64,000 nt of DNA from the NCBI GenBank assembly GCA_009738435.1, contig CP046522.1, forward strand, positions 1,457,249 through 1,521,248. The letters run 5' to 3'. Position 1 is the stretch's first letter. Every line of letters begins with the position of its first letter. This stretch comes from Clostridium bovifaecis (GTDB lineage Bacteria; Bacillota; Clostridia; Clostridiales; Clostridiaceae). Positions 38,561 to 49,046 of this stretch are shown here, in pieces. The notes under the pieces were generated by a model. The model saw only the letters and a program-made list of their open reading frames with translations, did not search any database and had not been told where the DNA came from. The position numbers were made by a program, and so were the translations under genes.

Positions 38561-39457
38561 ATGTCAAATGAAAATCCTATAAACCCTATGGGTACAATAA
38601 ATAACTGCAGTGAAATTACTAAGTGTGCTGCAAGATGCGAATCTCAAGTATTAGATTCTACAACTTTAAATGAGTGCAATAATAAGCATTATATTTCCAT
38701 GGGACGTACTGGGCCGTTAATAGCTAAGATCCCAGTGGTTTTATCCGATGTTGAAGTGCAAATCGATGTGGAATCAGAAATAAAGCTGCAAGAAGCTGCT
38801 TTAGATATTAAAACTATAGATAAACATGTTTATCTTACCCAATGCAAGCTTATTCCTTATACAAATAAACTTTTCATAGCAGGATATATTCAAAAAAACA
38901 TACAATTCTCAACTATTGATTGTTCTAATGAAACAAGCGTAAGTGGTAATATACAACATACCACGGTGAATATTCCTTTAAAATGTGTAACAAAAATTAA
39001 GTTCTCACAAGATCCGATTTATGGAAAGGAGTATAAAAAGAGGGTTAATACTTTAGATAAAGATATGCTTGGCAAAGACCAGCAAGAAGATTCATGGATT
39101 CATTATAGTAGGCTATATGAACCAATTTATTGTGAATTAGAATATGCAAAAATATTAGAAACAGATTTTCTAAATGATTCATGTCCTATTCCAGGTACAC
39201 CACCTCGTGAGAAGGTTATTCGTGAAATAGTTGAGAAGATGGTTGTATTTATCAGATTAAAGGTATTACAAAATCAACAGGTATACATTCCAGAACCAGA
39301 TGGGGACGTGGTTATAGTAGAGAAGTGTGTTTCAGATCTAAAGGAAGATTCCAATGATAGTAAGGGCAGAAAATATACAAATATAGAAGTAGGCTTTGAT
39401 CCTGAAAAAGGGATGATTGGAAGGGAAATTTCTACTTATGATCTCAATGAAAGTTAA
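38561..39457 (+). CDS. CsxC-like spore-surface protein (paralogue 1)
   Basis: The 298-residue protein has the pattern PMGxxGPLIAKIPVVLSDVEV, then LDIKTIDKHVYLTQCKLIPY, LFIAGYIQKNIQFSTIDC and NIQHTTVNIPLKCVTKIKF. This beta-rich SPOCS/DUF3794-like module is that of exosporium CsxC proteins in clostridia, from memory. It is Cys-rich, with no signal peptide, as expected for a protein made in the mother cell. I choose the ATG at 38561, behind AAGGAGG; an upstream ATG at 38450 lacks a site. Two paralogues follow. Confidence 0.75.
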   Translation: MSNENPINPMGTINNCSEITKCAARCESQVLDSTTLNECNNKHYISMGRTGPLIAKIPVVLSDVEVQIDVESEIKLQEAALDIKTIDKHVYLTQCKLIPYTNKLFIAGYIQKNIQFSTIDCSNETSVSGNIQHTTVNIPLKCVTKIKFSQDPIYGKEYKKRVNTLDKDMLGKDQQEDSWIHYSRLYEPIYCELEYAKILETDFLNDSCPIPGTPPREKVIREIVEKMVVFIRLKVLQNQQVYIPEPDGDVVIVEKCVSDLKEDSNDSKGRKYTNIEVGFDPEKGMIGREISTYDLNES

Positions 39458-39595
39458 TTTAGTTGAAAATATTGAATTGTATGGAGTAGCAAATCTTTTT
39501 AACTAGAATAATATATTACTAGGTATGAAACTTTAGGATTAGCTTTGTTAATTCTAAAGTTTCATATACCAAAGAGTATAAAGGGAGATGGAAGT

Positions 39596-40480
39596 ATGTT
39601 AAATAATCGTTTTACTAATGATTGTGATGCTGTTAGTCCTCAACAGGAAGAATGCAATTCTGGGATTATTAATCCGGTTACCTTGTCAGAGTGCGATAGC
39701 GAATGCTCTGAACCCATGGGACGTAAAGGTCCAGTGGTAGTTAAAGTTCCAGTTGTACTAACAGAGTGTAAAGTACAAATAGATGTTGAGGCAGATATTA
39801 GATTAGAGCAACGTGCTTTTGATATAAAGACAATAGATAAAAAAGTATGCTTAACTCAGTGCCATCTAGTACCTCATACAAATAAATTATTCCTTAGAGG
39901 GTATATTCAAAAAAATATACAATACTCTACTGTAGAATGTGTTAGTGAGGACAGCGTAAGTGGTAATGTACAACACACCACAGTTAATGTACCTTTCCAT
40001 TGCGTTACAGCTGTTAAGTTTGACAAATTGCCTATGTTTGGAAAATCTTTTAAAGAAAGATTAACTGCTTTAGATGACAATATGGTTTGCCCAGATAATG
40101 AAGAGGATTCATGGGTACACTTTAACAAATATCATGAACCTATTTTCTGTGAGTTAGAATGGGTAAAAGTTCTAGAATCAGATATATATAATCGTAATAG
40201 AGCTTGTGCTGAGGGATTTACAGAAGAGAATTGTTTCCGTAGATTTACTGAAAAAATGGTAATTTACTTGGGAATTAAAGTATTACAAAATCAACAAGTA
40301 TGCATTCCTAAACCAGTTTGTAAAAAATATAAAATGAAAGATCATGACAAATATGATGAATACGATGAATATGATGAATATGACAAATGTGATAAGTATG
40401 AGAAATATGATAAGTACGACGAATATAACAAATGTGATGAACATGATAAACACGATAAATATGAAAGATATGATGACTAG
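39596..40480 (+). CDS. CsxC-like spore-surface protein with DKYDEY tail (paralogue 2)
   Basis: This 294-residue paralogue shares PMGRKGPVVVKVPVVLTECK, FDIKTIDKKVCLTQCHLVPH and QHTTVNVPFHCVTAVKF with the gene upstream. It differs by a C-terminal tail of ~50 residues made of Asp/Lys/Tyr repeats (DKYDEYDEYDEYDKCDKYEK). Charged Tyr-rich tails of this sort suit cross-linked spore layers. The ATG at 39596 follows AAGGGAGATGG. In-frame sequence after the stop (NKGYPYVPEKECER) hints that the tail once went on further. Confidence 0.75.
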   Translation: MLNNRFTNDCDAVSPQQEECNSGIINPVTLSECDSECSEPMGRKGPVVVKVPVVLTECKVQIDVEADIRLEQRAFDIKTIDKKVCLTQCHLVPHTNKLFLRGYIQKNIQYSTVECVSEDSVSGNVQHTTVNVPFHCVTAVKFDKLPMFGKSFKERLTALDDNMVCPDNEEDSWVHFNKYHEPIFCELEWVKVLESDIYNRNRACAEGFTEENCFRRFTEKMVIYLGIKVLQNQQVCIPKPVCKKYKMKDHDKYDEYDEYDEYDKCDKYEKYDKYDEYNKCDEHDKHDKYERYDD

Positions 40481-40727
40481 AATAAAGGTTATCCGTATGT
40501 ACCTGAAAAGGAATGTGAAAGGTAGAAGAATGTTAGAGGAAAAATTTAATAGGCTATTGTAACCTTTATGTAAATCCATCATATAGTATATTAGAGGGGT
40601 TAGCGCCTTTAAAAAATTAGAAACATCAAAAAGTGTACTAGCTTCTATAGGTTTCATTTCAGAAGGTATAACTCCTCCAAAGGTTAGAAAATTAGACACG
40701 CTAAGATAATAGAGGGGGATTTTAAAT
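40481..40727 (+). other. decayed coding-like sequence between CsxC paralogue 2 and DUF4489 gene
   Basis: In frame with the upstream gene, the stretch reads NKGYPYVPEKECER-stop-KNVRGKI. Further on, an open frame without a start reads FKKLETSKSVLASIGFISEG then ITPPKVRKLDTLR to a stop at about 40707-40710. Neither has a ribosome site. I regard them as remnants and cannot name the family. Confidence 0.4.
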
Positions 40728-41357
40728 ATGAAAGTTTATTACGATTACGAAGATAAACGCGATTATGAAAAATGTGATTGTCGTGAAGAAAAGAAATATT
40801 ATAAACGTGATCATGATTATGATAAATGTGATTACTATGAAAAAAAATGCTGTGACGAGCACAAATATCAAAAATGCTATCCTAAAAACCCATGTCCTTA
40901 TCCAATGATTTTTGAATGTGCTTGCGGTACAGGAGCTGTAATACCAGGGACTGCAACAGCTGCAGAAGCAGCACCTTTTGCTCCTAGATCTTTAGGATGT
41001 CTTACAATTGATACAACTTGCTTAAAAAATCCCGTAGTAAAATTTGATTTCACTGGTATTATAAGATTTCTAAATACTACAGGAACAGATACACCAACCA
41101 GATTAACTTTTGCATTATTCAAGAAATGTAATGACGGAGACGAAATACTCTGCGGAACTTGGGATTTTGCACTTGACTTTGATGATGTAACAGAACAGAT
41201 TACTACTTCTTATAGTTTCAGTCACTGTGAATGTAATAGTTGCCCAGGATGCTGCACTTACTCTGTTAGAATAATAGCAGCTACAAATGTAGGACTTGAC
41301 AATACTCTAGATGTATACAACACTACACTTTCAGCTATTGCTAAGTCAGCTTGCTAA
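40728..41357 (+). CDS. DUF4489 spore-associated protein
   Basis: The 209-residue protein begins with a charged, Tyr- and Cys-rich repeat region (YYDYEDKRDYEKCDCREEKK) and continues with a beta-sandwich-like domain starting at CACGTGAVIPGTATAAE. SLGCLTIDTTCLKNPVVKFD and CGTWDFALDFDD are typical of DUF4489. Many Cys (CNSCPGCCTYS) suggest disulfide cross-linking in the spore surface. The family occurs with CsxC-like proteins. GGGGG precedes the ATG. The charged N-terminal repeat resembles the C-terminal tail of the gene upstream. Confidence 0.8.
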   Translation: MKVYYDYEDKRDYEKCDCREEKKYYKRDHDYDKCDYYEKKCCDEHKYQKCYPKNPCPYPMIFECACGTGAVIPGTATAAEAAPFAPRSLGCLTIDTTCLKNPVVKFDFTGIIRFLNTTGTDTPTRLTFALFKKCNDGDEILCGTWDFALDFDDVTEQITTSYSFSHCECNSCPGCCTYSVRIIAATNVGLDNTLDVYNTTLSAIAKSAC

Positions 41358-41410
41358 TCGAGATAAATTCTATTCAGTTAGAGTACAGACTATAACTGAA
41401 TGTTGAATAT

Positions 41411-41438
41411 AGGGAAACCTCTGATTTGGGGTTTCCCA
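41411..41438 (+). terminator. hairpin after DUF4489 gene
   Basis: GGGAAACC / GGTTTCCC forms an 8-bp stem 54 bases after the stop, without a good T tail; weak terminator candidate. Confidence 0.4.
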
Positions 41439-41479
41439 TTCTAGCTTAAATTTAATATCAATATTAAGGGGAGTATTAT

Positions 41480-42568
41480 ATGTCAAAAAAACATAAACAT
41501 AATTGTGACCATAAATATGAGGAGAAACAGGAAGATACAATACAGAATTTAGGACCAGAGCAACGTTTACTTGCAATTATGTTAATACTCAACGCATTGC
41601 TTAAGAAGATTAAAACAAACAATATGGAAATAAAAAATGATTTAATAGAAGTGCCATTGGTTAATGTTGATTCAGAGAAACAGCATAAAACGTCAGATAC
41701 ATATGAAAGCAAAGATAAGAGTTGCGATGTTGATGGTATAGAAGGTATAGAAGACTTAGAAGATATAAAAGATATAAAAGATATAGAAGGCATATACAAC
41801 ATAAGCACGATAGATGATAAAGATGCAGCAGAAGACTATAAAGAAATTGTGATAGAAGAAAATATAAATAGGCTAGAAGACACAGCCTGCGAAGTTATGC
41901 CTCGTTCAAAAGTAACATCTTGTAAAGCGACTGTACTACAATGTAAGCCAAGCGAGACTTTAGAATCTTATTTTCCATTTAAATTAGGAGTGACTAAAAT
42001 ACCAATTATATTATCACAGTTTGATATGCAAGTTTTTATAGAAACATCTGTAAATTTCCCGGAGCCTGTATTTCAAGTTAAAGATTTAGAAAAAACTATT
42101 TTCTTAAATAAATGTAAGCTGATTTTCGATGCTAACAAGTTATTTATAAATGGATTAATAAGGGAAGAGATTGAATATGCTACTGCAAGAACTATAAAAG
42201 AGAATATAATTAGCGGAGACATAAAAAAGTCCACTTTTAGCATACCATTTCAATGCTCTACAAAGGTTTGTTTTAGAACTCAGCCGCTAGTCACTAAGCA
42301 TTCTTCTATTTTAGAATTAGAAGTTATTAACCCTAATACAAATGATATAGGTATAGAAGAAAAAAACTATGAATACTTTGAATTTTTTAATGAGAAGATT
42401 TTATGCAAAATAGATAGTACAGAAATTGCGGAAATAGATAATAAAGAAGATATAAAATTACTAAAAAATACACTAGGTGAATCACAGACTTTTGAAAAGA
42501 TGACTAAGAAAATGATAGTAACCTTAGGAATTAGTTTAATTCAAGAACAAAAGGTATTTATTAAATAA
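41480..42568 (+). CDS. CsxC-like protein with long N-terminal extension (paralogue 3)
   Basis: The C-terminal half (from about residue 160) repeats the CsxC pattern: FPFKLGVTKIPIILSQFDMQ, KTIFLNKCKLIFDANKLFIN and DIKKSTFSIPFQCSTKVCF. The N-terminal ~150 residues are new: a His/Lys-rich start (MSKKHKHNCDHKYEEK), a helix (LGPEQRLLAIMLILNALLKK) and an acidic repeat (GIEGIEDLEDIKDIKDIEGI). It is 362 residues with a GGGG ribosome site and is more divergent than the other two. It closes the probable exosporium cluster. Confidence 0.7.
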   Translation: MSKKHKHNCDHKYEEKQEDTIQNLGPEQRLLAIMLILNALLKKIKTNNMEIKNDLIEVPLVNVDSEKQHKTSDTYESKDKSCDVDGIEGIEDLEDIKDIKDIEGIYNISTIDDKDAAEDYKEIVIEENINRLEDTACEVMPRSKVTSCKATVLQCKPSETLESYFPFKLGVTKIPIILSQFDMQVFIETSVNFPEPVFQVKDLEKTIFLNKCKLIFDANKLFINGLIREEIEYATARTIKENIISGDIKKSTFSIPFQCSTKVCFRTQPLVTKHSSILELEVINPNTNDIGIEEKNYEYFEFFNEKILCKIDSTEIAEIDNKEDIKLLKNTLGESQTFEKMTKKMIVTLGISLIQEQKVFIK

Positions 42569-42721
42569 CAAACTTATTGTTTCAGTGCTGCAATTCTATC
42601 TCTATACATGTTTTTATTTAAACATATAGTATAGAGATTATTTTTTTGCTTAAAATATTACTATATATAAAATGGATATTATTATAAATAAATATAAGCT
42701 CAAAAGGAGAAAGATTAGAAA

Positions 42722-42895
42722 ATGAGGGCCATAAGTGCTAAGATAAATACTAAATCAAGGGATGTAGATATAAAATCACGAACTGAACTTGCTAAAGAGT
42801 TAGGAATTGAAATTCCAAAGGATGGTTATTGGGGTGATGTTCCTTCAAAGCTATGTGGGATTGTAGGTGGGGCAAAGGAAGAAAAAAGGAGCTAA
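42722..42895 (+). CDS. small acid-soluble spore protein-like, short
   Basis: This 57-residue frame behind AAAAGGAG contains SRTELAKELGIEIPKDGYWG then DVPSKLCGIVGGAKEEK. The ELAKELGI..GxxGDxxSKxxGxVGG pattern resembles the alpha/beta-type SASP core (ELGVxxxxGYxGDLTSRxxGxVGG). The second DNA-binding helix and C-terminus are cut short and several consensus residues differ. It may be a degenerate or specialised SASP. Its place after the spore-surface genes supports a sporulation role. Confidence 0.6.
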   Translation: MRAISAKINTKSRDVDIKSRTELAKELGIEIPKDGYWGDVPSKLCGIVGGAKEEKRS

Positions 42896-42926
42896 CAAGA
42901 ATTTAATTCTTGCTAGCTTTTTTTTA
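42890..42926 (+). terminator. terminator after SASP-like gene
   Basis: GCTAACAAGAATT / AATTCTTGCTAGC (one mismatch) followed by TTTTTTTT. Confidence 0.9.
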
Positions 42927-43199
42927 TATAAAAGGATTAATAATGAAGTTAGTGGTCAGGAAGTCTAAGGAAATTTTATAACCTTTATATATTAAAATAA
43001 CTTCTATTATAATTATGAAGATAAGTACAATGGCTAACTTGTAAAATATGCATGGGGACTTATTTTTTAGCATAAAAAACTCCTAAAAATTATTATATAT
43101 TATTTTATGCTGAAAATAGAAGTTATAGGATATATTAATAAGTGACATATATTCCAAAATAAGGTATAATTAAATAAATTACTTAGCGAGGTGATGGCT
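42927..43199 (+). other. intergenic region without a clear feature
   Basis: A/T-rich sequence with an imperfect inverted repeat (ATAACTTCTATTAT near 42988 and AATAGAAGTTATAG near 43115). No ORF with a ribosome site was seen before the DUF4912 gene. Confidence 0.4.
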
Positions 43200-43595
43200 A
43201 TGCTACAATATGAAAAGTCTTACATAATACTTATGGTTCAAAGTGCACATGTAGTATTTTGTTATTATAATATTTCTCCTATGACCATAAAAGAATTTGA
43301 GGATACTTATGGACAAGACTCTTGGAAAAATTCTAAGCCTGTTTTAAAGGTTTATGAAAGAAGGAATGAGACAACTAAAGAAATAGAAACAATATATTTA
43401 GATAGACTTGCAGACAACTGGTATATTAATCTAAATAAAGCTAATTCACAGGTATTTGTGAAGCTTGGAAGAATGCTGCCTTCAGAAAGGTATGTATCTA
43501 TTGCTATTTCAAATACGGTTACTACTCCAAGAGATGCAGAAGCTGAAAATACAGAAGTACATTATATAAATCTAGGAGGAGATAATTTTGACTAA
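43200..43595 (+). CDS. DUF4912 domain-containing protein
   Basis: The 131-residue protein has YIILMVQSAHVVFCYYNISP at the start, a WYINLNKANSQVFVKLGRM block and ends with YINLGGDNFD. This is the DUF4912 fold, which in clostridia is almost always directly upstream of a GH57 glucan enzyme, as here. I choose the ATG at 43200, seven bases after GAGG. Its end overlaps the start of the GH57 gene by eight bases, implying translational coupling. Its biochemical role is unknown; a glycan-related role is inferred. Confidence 0.8.
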   Translation: MLQYEKSYIILMVQSAHVVFCYYNISPMTIKEFEDTYGQDSWKNSKPVLKVYERRNETTKEIETIYLDRLADNWYINLNKANSQVFVKLGRMLPSERYVSIAISNTVTTPRDAEAENTEVHYINLGGDNFD

Positions 43596-45198
43596 AGGAT
43601 ACGTTTCGTTAATATTGCACAGTCATATGCCATTTATAAGACACCCAGAGGTTGAAGATGCGCTTGAAGAAAGATGGCTATTTGAAGCTATGAATGAATG
43701 CTATATACCATTAATTGAAGTATACGATAACTTAATAAAAGATAATATAAAGTTTAAAATTACTATGTCCATAACTCCACCACTTATGTCCATGCTTGAG
43801 GACGAATACTTAAATAATAGATATCTTGAATATTTAAAGCAATCCATAGAGTTAACAGAAAAAGAAATTGCCCGAGCTAGCGGAGATGACGAATTACAAG
43901 GTATAGCTATTTTCTATAATGATAGGTTTAATAAGCTTTTAGAGATATATAAAGAATATGACTATAGACTTATGAATGCATTTAAAAAGTTCGACAAACT
44001 AGGATATCTAGAAATAATAACTTGTTCTGCAACCCATGCGCTGCTCCCTCTTATGAATATAAATCCAGAAGCTATAGAAGCACAAATTGCAACAGCTATA
44101 CAATCTTATATAGATTGTATAGGACATGCACCAAAAGGAATATGGCTTCCAGAATGCGCCTATGATTATTCACTAGATCATATACTTAAGAAATATGGAA
44201 TAAAGTATTTTATATCAGAAAGTAAAGCAGTATTAAATGCTTCACCAAGGCCTAAACATGGAACCTATGCACCTGTTGCAACATCAAACGAATTATGTGC
44301 TTTTGGTAGAGACATGGAGTCTTCAAAGCAAGTTTGGAGCAGTTTTATGGGATATCCAGGAGACTTTGATTATAGAGAATTTTATAGAGATTTAGGCTAC
44401 GATGCACCTATGGAATATATAGCTCCTTACATTAATAGAGGGGGCATACGAGTTGATACAGGACTTAAGTATTATAGAATTACTGGAAGTACAGATAATA
44501 AAAAATACTATAATAGAAAAAATGCTATGGAAAAGGTTAAAAAACATGCAAGGCATTTTGCAGAGGGAAGGAATTATCAGATAATTTCTGCTTATCAGCA
44601 TATGGAGAATCCACCTATAATAGTTTGCCCCTATGATACAGAGCTATATGGACACTGGTGGTTTGAAGGTCCAGATTTTATAAATGAGTTTATAAGAAAT
44701 AGCTCAGAAAATTGGACATATTACGAGCTGACTACTCCAGGAGAATATTTAAAAAAATATCCTAGAGTTCAATGCTGCAGTCCATCTCCGTCTAGCTGGG
44801 GAGAAAATGGAGATTATTCGGTATGGCTAAACCAATCAAATCATTGGGTATATAGAGATCTTCATAGATGTCAGCAAAAAATGATAAGGCTTGCAAATAC
44901 TTATTTAGATCCAACAGAACTTCAAAAAAGGAGTTTAAATCAAGCTGCTAGAGAACTCATGTTGGGTGAAGCCTCAGATTGGCCCTTCATAATAAAGAAC
45001 AAAACTACTGTAGAGTATGCAGTAAAAAGAATAAACATTCACATAGACAGATTTAATAAATTATATGAAGATATAACAAAGAATTCAATAGATATAAAAT
45101 GGCTTTCTAATGTAGAAAAGCTAGACAATATATTTCCCAATATAGATTACCGAATATATGGCCCAAATAAGCTGCAGAAATTAATAGTTAACGGTTAA
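43588..45198 (+). CDS. GH57 family 1,4-alpha-glucan branching enzyme-like protein
   Basis: The N-terminal GH57 catalytic barrel has the conserved LILHSHMPFIRHPE, and the candidate nucleophile Glu lies in GIWLPECAYD (near residue 190). The catalytic Asp region is YDTELYGHWWFEGP. The C-terminal DUF1957 domain (about residues 420-536) is typical of the branching enzyme type (TK1436-like). It would introduce alpha-1,6 branches in glycogen. The start is a TTG following AGGAGG. The length of 536 residues is normal. No glg genes lie nearby. Confidence 0.88.
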   Translation: MTKGYVSLILHSHMPFIRHPEVEDALEERWLFEAMNECYIPLIEVYDNLIKDNIKFKITMSITPPLMSMLEDEYLNNRYLEYLKQSIELTEKEIARASGDDELQGIAIFYNDRFNKLLEIYKEYDYRLMNAFKKFDKLGYLEIITCSATHALLPLMNINPEAIEAQIATAIQSYIDCIGHAPKGIWLPECAYDYSLDHILKKYGIKYFISESKAVLNASPRPKHGTYAPVATSNELCAFGRDMESSKQVWSSFMGYPGDFDYREFYRDLGYDAPMEYIAPYINRGGIRVDTGLKYYRITGSTDNKKYYNRKNAMEKVKKHARHFAEGRNYQIISAYQHMENPPIIVCPYDTELYGHWWFEGPDFINEFIRNSSENWTYYELTTPGEYLKKYPRVQCCSPSPSSWGENGDYSVWLNQSNHWVYRDLHRCQQKMIRLANTYLDPTELQKRSLNQAARELMLGEASDWPFIIKNKTTVEYAVKRINIHIDRFNKLYEDITKNSIDIKWLSNVEKLDNIFPNIDYRIYGPNKLQKLIVNG

Positions 45199-45231
45199 AT
45201 TATAAATAGGACTTAAAAAATAAGTTGAATA

Positions 45232-45310
45232 TAGAAGCATAAGGCAAATAAAATTATTGAAGTTTTGCTTTATGCTTTTTAAATTTGCAAGAAATAACTT
45301 GCAAATTTAA
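45232..45310 (+). terminator. two consecutive hairpins after the GH57 gene
   Basis: GCATAAGGCAAA / TTTTGCTTTATGC followed by TTTT is a terminator. A second stem AAATTTGCAAG / CTTGCAAATTT follows at about 45280-45308. Confidence 0.65.
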
Positions 45311-45409
45311 AAGACACTTAGTAGATGATTAATATAGAATGGGGAATAATATTCTAAGTTATATTTTTTTGGCGAAAAAAATTCATTTTTTGTAATAATT
45401 AAAAGCATG

Positions 45410-45438
45410 TTGACAATGTTACAAAGCATTGCTAGAAT
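45410..45438 (+). promoter_or_regulatory. promoter upstream of ilvC
   Basis: TTGACA (45410-45415) and TAGAAT (45433-45438) with a 17-base spacer lie ~120 bases before the ilvC ATG. I see no T-box or other known riboswitch in the leader. Confidence 0.6.
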
Positions 45439-45519
45439 AGTAAAAACTTAGTCAAAAGAGCATGGGTAAGTGATACTGAATTTGGGGTATGTATATTTAT
45501 GTAGATTGTTCAAGGCTAA

Positions 45520-46551
<1,032 letters not shown>

Positions 46552-46560
46552 ATTCCCCAT

Positions 46561-46710
46561 ATGTGTAAACAAATTTATATCTTTGATATTACCTTAAGAG
46601 ACGGAGAACAAACTCCAGGAATAAGCCTTAATTTTGTAGAAAAGCTCCAAATTGCAAAACAACTTGAACTATTGAAAGTGGATGTAATAGAAGCAGGAGC
46701 TTTGATTTGA
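46561..46710 (+). pseudogene. leuA: 2-isopropylmalate synthase (leuA) stub
   Basis: Ten bases after ilvC, a frame of 49 codons reads [20 protein letters not shown], then [20 protein letters not shown] before a stop. RDGEQ is the metal-binding active-site motif of LeuA and homocitrate synthase-type enzymes. The remaining ~450 residues are absent: downstream sequence shows no further similarity in any frame. I infer a deletion that left only the N-terminus. Confidence 0.8.
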
Positions 46711-46805
46711 TGTAAGTTTAATAACATATTTCATAATTCAAAAACTCTCTAGGGTATAATTAAGCTAGTGAATTCAAAAGCGATGATATATAATTAATAA
46801 GCAGT

Positions 46806-46843
46806 AAATAACCCTCTGTAGTCTATTTTACAGAGGGTTATTT
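46806..46843 (+). terminator. terminator after ilvC-leuA stub
   Basis: AAATAACCCTCTGTA / TACAGAGGGTTATTT is a perfect 15-bp stem. Confidence 0.85.
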
Positions 46844-46946
46844 ATATGGAAATGTATTCAAGATAAATAAAAATTCCATAAATGCTTTTTATTTATTTGA
46901 ATATAAATTATAATAATCAGTATAAATAAATTTCAAAGGAGATTAT

Positions 46947-48199
46947 ATGGAGAAAGGTATTTTTGATTTAAAAACATATATTTTAGATAATGGTCTTAAC
47001 TTAGTAACTATAAAAAAGGATACTCAACTAGCAGCTATTCATTTAGGAGTTAAGATTGGAGCAATATATGAGAAAAAGGAAGAAAAAGGGATAGCGCATT
47101 TTGTTGAACACATGCTTTTTAAAGGTACTAAAAATAGAAGTAATGAAGAGTTAAACGAAGGTCTAGAACAAAGAGCAGGGGAATATAATGCTTATACTGA
47201 TCATAATTGCACAGTATATAGTATAACGGCTTTAAATGAGGAGCTGGAAAGTTCTTTAGAATTACTTTCAGATATGATTCAAAATTCGACTTTTCCAAAG
47301 GAAGAAATTGAAAAAGAAAGAGGTGTTATTTTAGCGGAAATAAGAACAAGTAAAGACGATGTTGAAGACTACAGCTATGGTAAGATTATGGAGATTGCTT
47401 TTAAAAATAGTTCTATAAAGATAGATACTATAGGAAAGCAAAGTACAGTTAAAAAGTTTACAAGGGAACAACTATGTAACTTTTACAAAACCTATTATGT
47501 ACCTAACAATGGGTACATAACTATAGTATCTCCAAAAGAACATGAAGAGGTTTTTGAGCTGGTTAATAAATACTTTGCTGATTGGAAGCCAAATGAATTT
47601 ATTAGAGAAGATGTGGTAGTAGAAGATAATATACCTATAGAAAAGGTTTCATATAAAAGGATATTGAACAGAGCACAATAGTATATCTATACACTTTTCA
47701 TAATTTAACTAAGCAAGAAGAACTTACTCTTAGAATACTCAACTATAAACTAGGTGAAAGTGCTAATTCTATACTATTTAGGAAGCTCCGAGAAGAAAAA
47801 GGACTAGCTTATGATGTTTATTCTGATTTAAACGCTACAAAGGACGTAAAGCTTTTAACTATGTATACTGCGGTTAATGAAGAGGATGTCGATCAAGCTT
47901 TAAATATAATAAACAACGCTATTTATGATATAAATAATGAGAAGGTAATTTTAGATGATAAAAATATATCCTTAATGAAAAAAGTATTAAAAACTGCAGT
48001 AGCAGGAACATTAGAGGACTCTACTCAACTCTCCAACTATGTTCTTCATCAGGTTATGGATGGAGAGGATATATACGAGTTTGTAGATGATATTAATAAT
48101 ATGGAGAATATAAAAAGTGAAGACATATATAACGTAGCAAGAAAGGTATTAAAAAATCCTACAATACACATATTACTTCGGGAAAAGAGTGATAGATAG
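46947..48199 (+). CDS. M16 family zinc peptidase (frame broken at about 47655)
   Basis: The inverted zincin motif HFVEH is at residues 51-55, with the distal Glu expected in the ERGVILAEIRTSKDD region. The first frame ends at 47681. The second continues DIEQSTIVYLYTFHNLTKQE, FRKLREEKGLAYDVYSD and ends at 48199. One A added to the AAAAGG at 47655-47660 would fuse them into a ~418-residue pitrilysin/insulinase-like peptidase. The R..GLAYDVYS block is typical of the second M16 domain. GGAG precedes the ATG. recX begins at the last base of its stop codon. Confidence 0.82.
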
Positions 48200-49046
48200 T
48201 GGAAAAAATTATAAGCAAGGTAGAAATTCAAAAAAGCAACAAAAATAGAGTTAATATTTTATAGATGAAGAATTTGCATTTGCATGTAGCGCAGACTTAG
48301 TCTATTATTATAACTTAGAAAAGGGAAGGAAAATCAACCTTGACTTATTAAAAGAAATAATTGAAGAAGACAATTATTTAAAAGGAAAAAATCAGGCTCT
48401 TAAAATAATTGAAAAAAGCTTTAAAAGCGAAAAAGAGATTCAAGATAAGTTGTTGAATAAAGGATATGAAGAAAAGGCTGTAGCTAGAATATTAGATTTT
48501 TTAGTAGAATATAATTTTGTAAATGATGAAAAGTATGCAGAAATGTTTATAAGAGAAAAGATTTCCTCTAACGGCAAGAATAAGATAAAGTATCTCCTTT
48601 TAAAAAAAGGCATAAGTGAAGATGTTATACAAGATAAGCTCAATGATGTTAAGAAAGAGGATGAAGAAGCTCATGCCTTGATGATAGCAGAAAAAAAGTA
48701 TGCTTCTTTAATCAAGTCAGAAAAGAACTGGAATAAATCATACAAAAAGCTTGGAGAGTATTTGGTAGCTAGAGGCTATGATTTTGATATGGTAAAGACT
48801 ATACTAAATAAAGTAGTAAAGAATGAAGATGAGGACTTTTGTAACTCACAACAAGAAATATATTCTGCGGATGAAGATAACTTGGAAGAACTAAAAAAGT
48901 TAGCAGAAAAAAGATATAGAATATTAAGTAAATCTGAGAAGGATTTACTTAAGTTATATAGAAAACTAAGTCAATATCTTGCAAGAAAAGGATACAGGTG
49001 GGAGTATATTAATAAAATATTAAAGGAAATATCAGATAATGAATAA
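48199..49046 (+). CDS. recX: regulatory protein RecX (frame broken at about 48260)
   Basis: RecX binds RecA filaments and restrains recombination. From the GTG at 48199 the first frame reads EKIISKVEIQKSNKNRVNI. Then a second frame continues FIDEEFAFACSADLVYYYNL to 49046. One extra T near 48260 would join them. Three to four RecX helical repeats are seen (ALKIIEKSFKSEKEIQDKLL, RILDFLVEYNFVNDEKYAEM, KKLGEYLVARGYDFDMVKTI, RKLSQYLARKGYRWEYINKI). The total is ~283 residues, normal for the long clostridial form. It overlaps the next gene by eight bases. Confidence 0.82.

Noticed and set aside
40345..40475. CRISPR-like array in the repeated GATAARTATGA sequence
   Set aside because: Repeats are short, without spacers, and encode an in-frame protein tail; no cas genes are present.
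40283..40699. Minus-strand ORF of 138 codons with many Ile/Phe residues
   Set aside because: It is the complement of the DKYDEY repeat tail; a hydrophobic shadow without a ribosome site.
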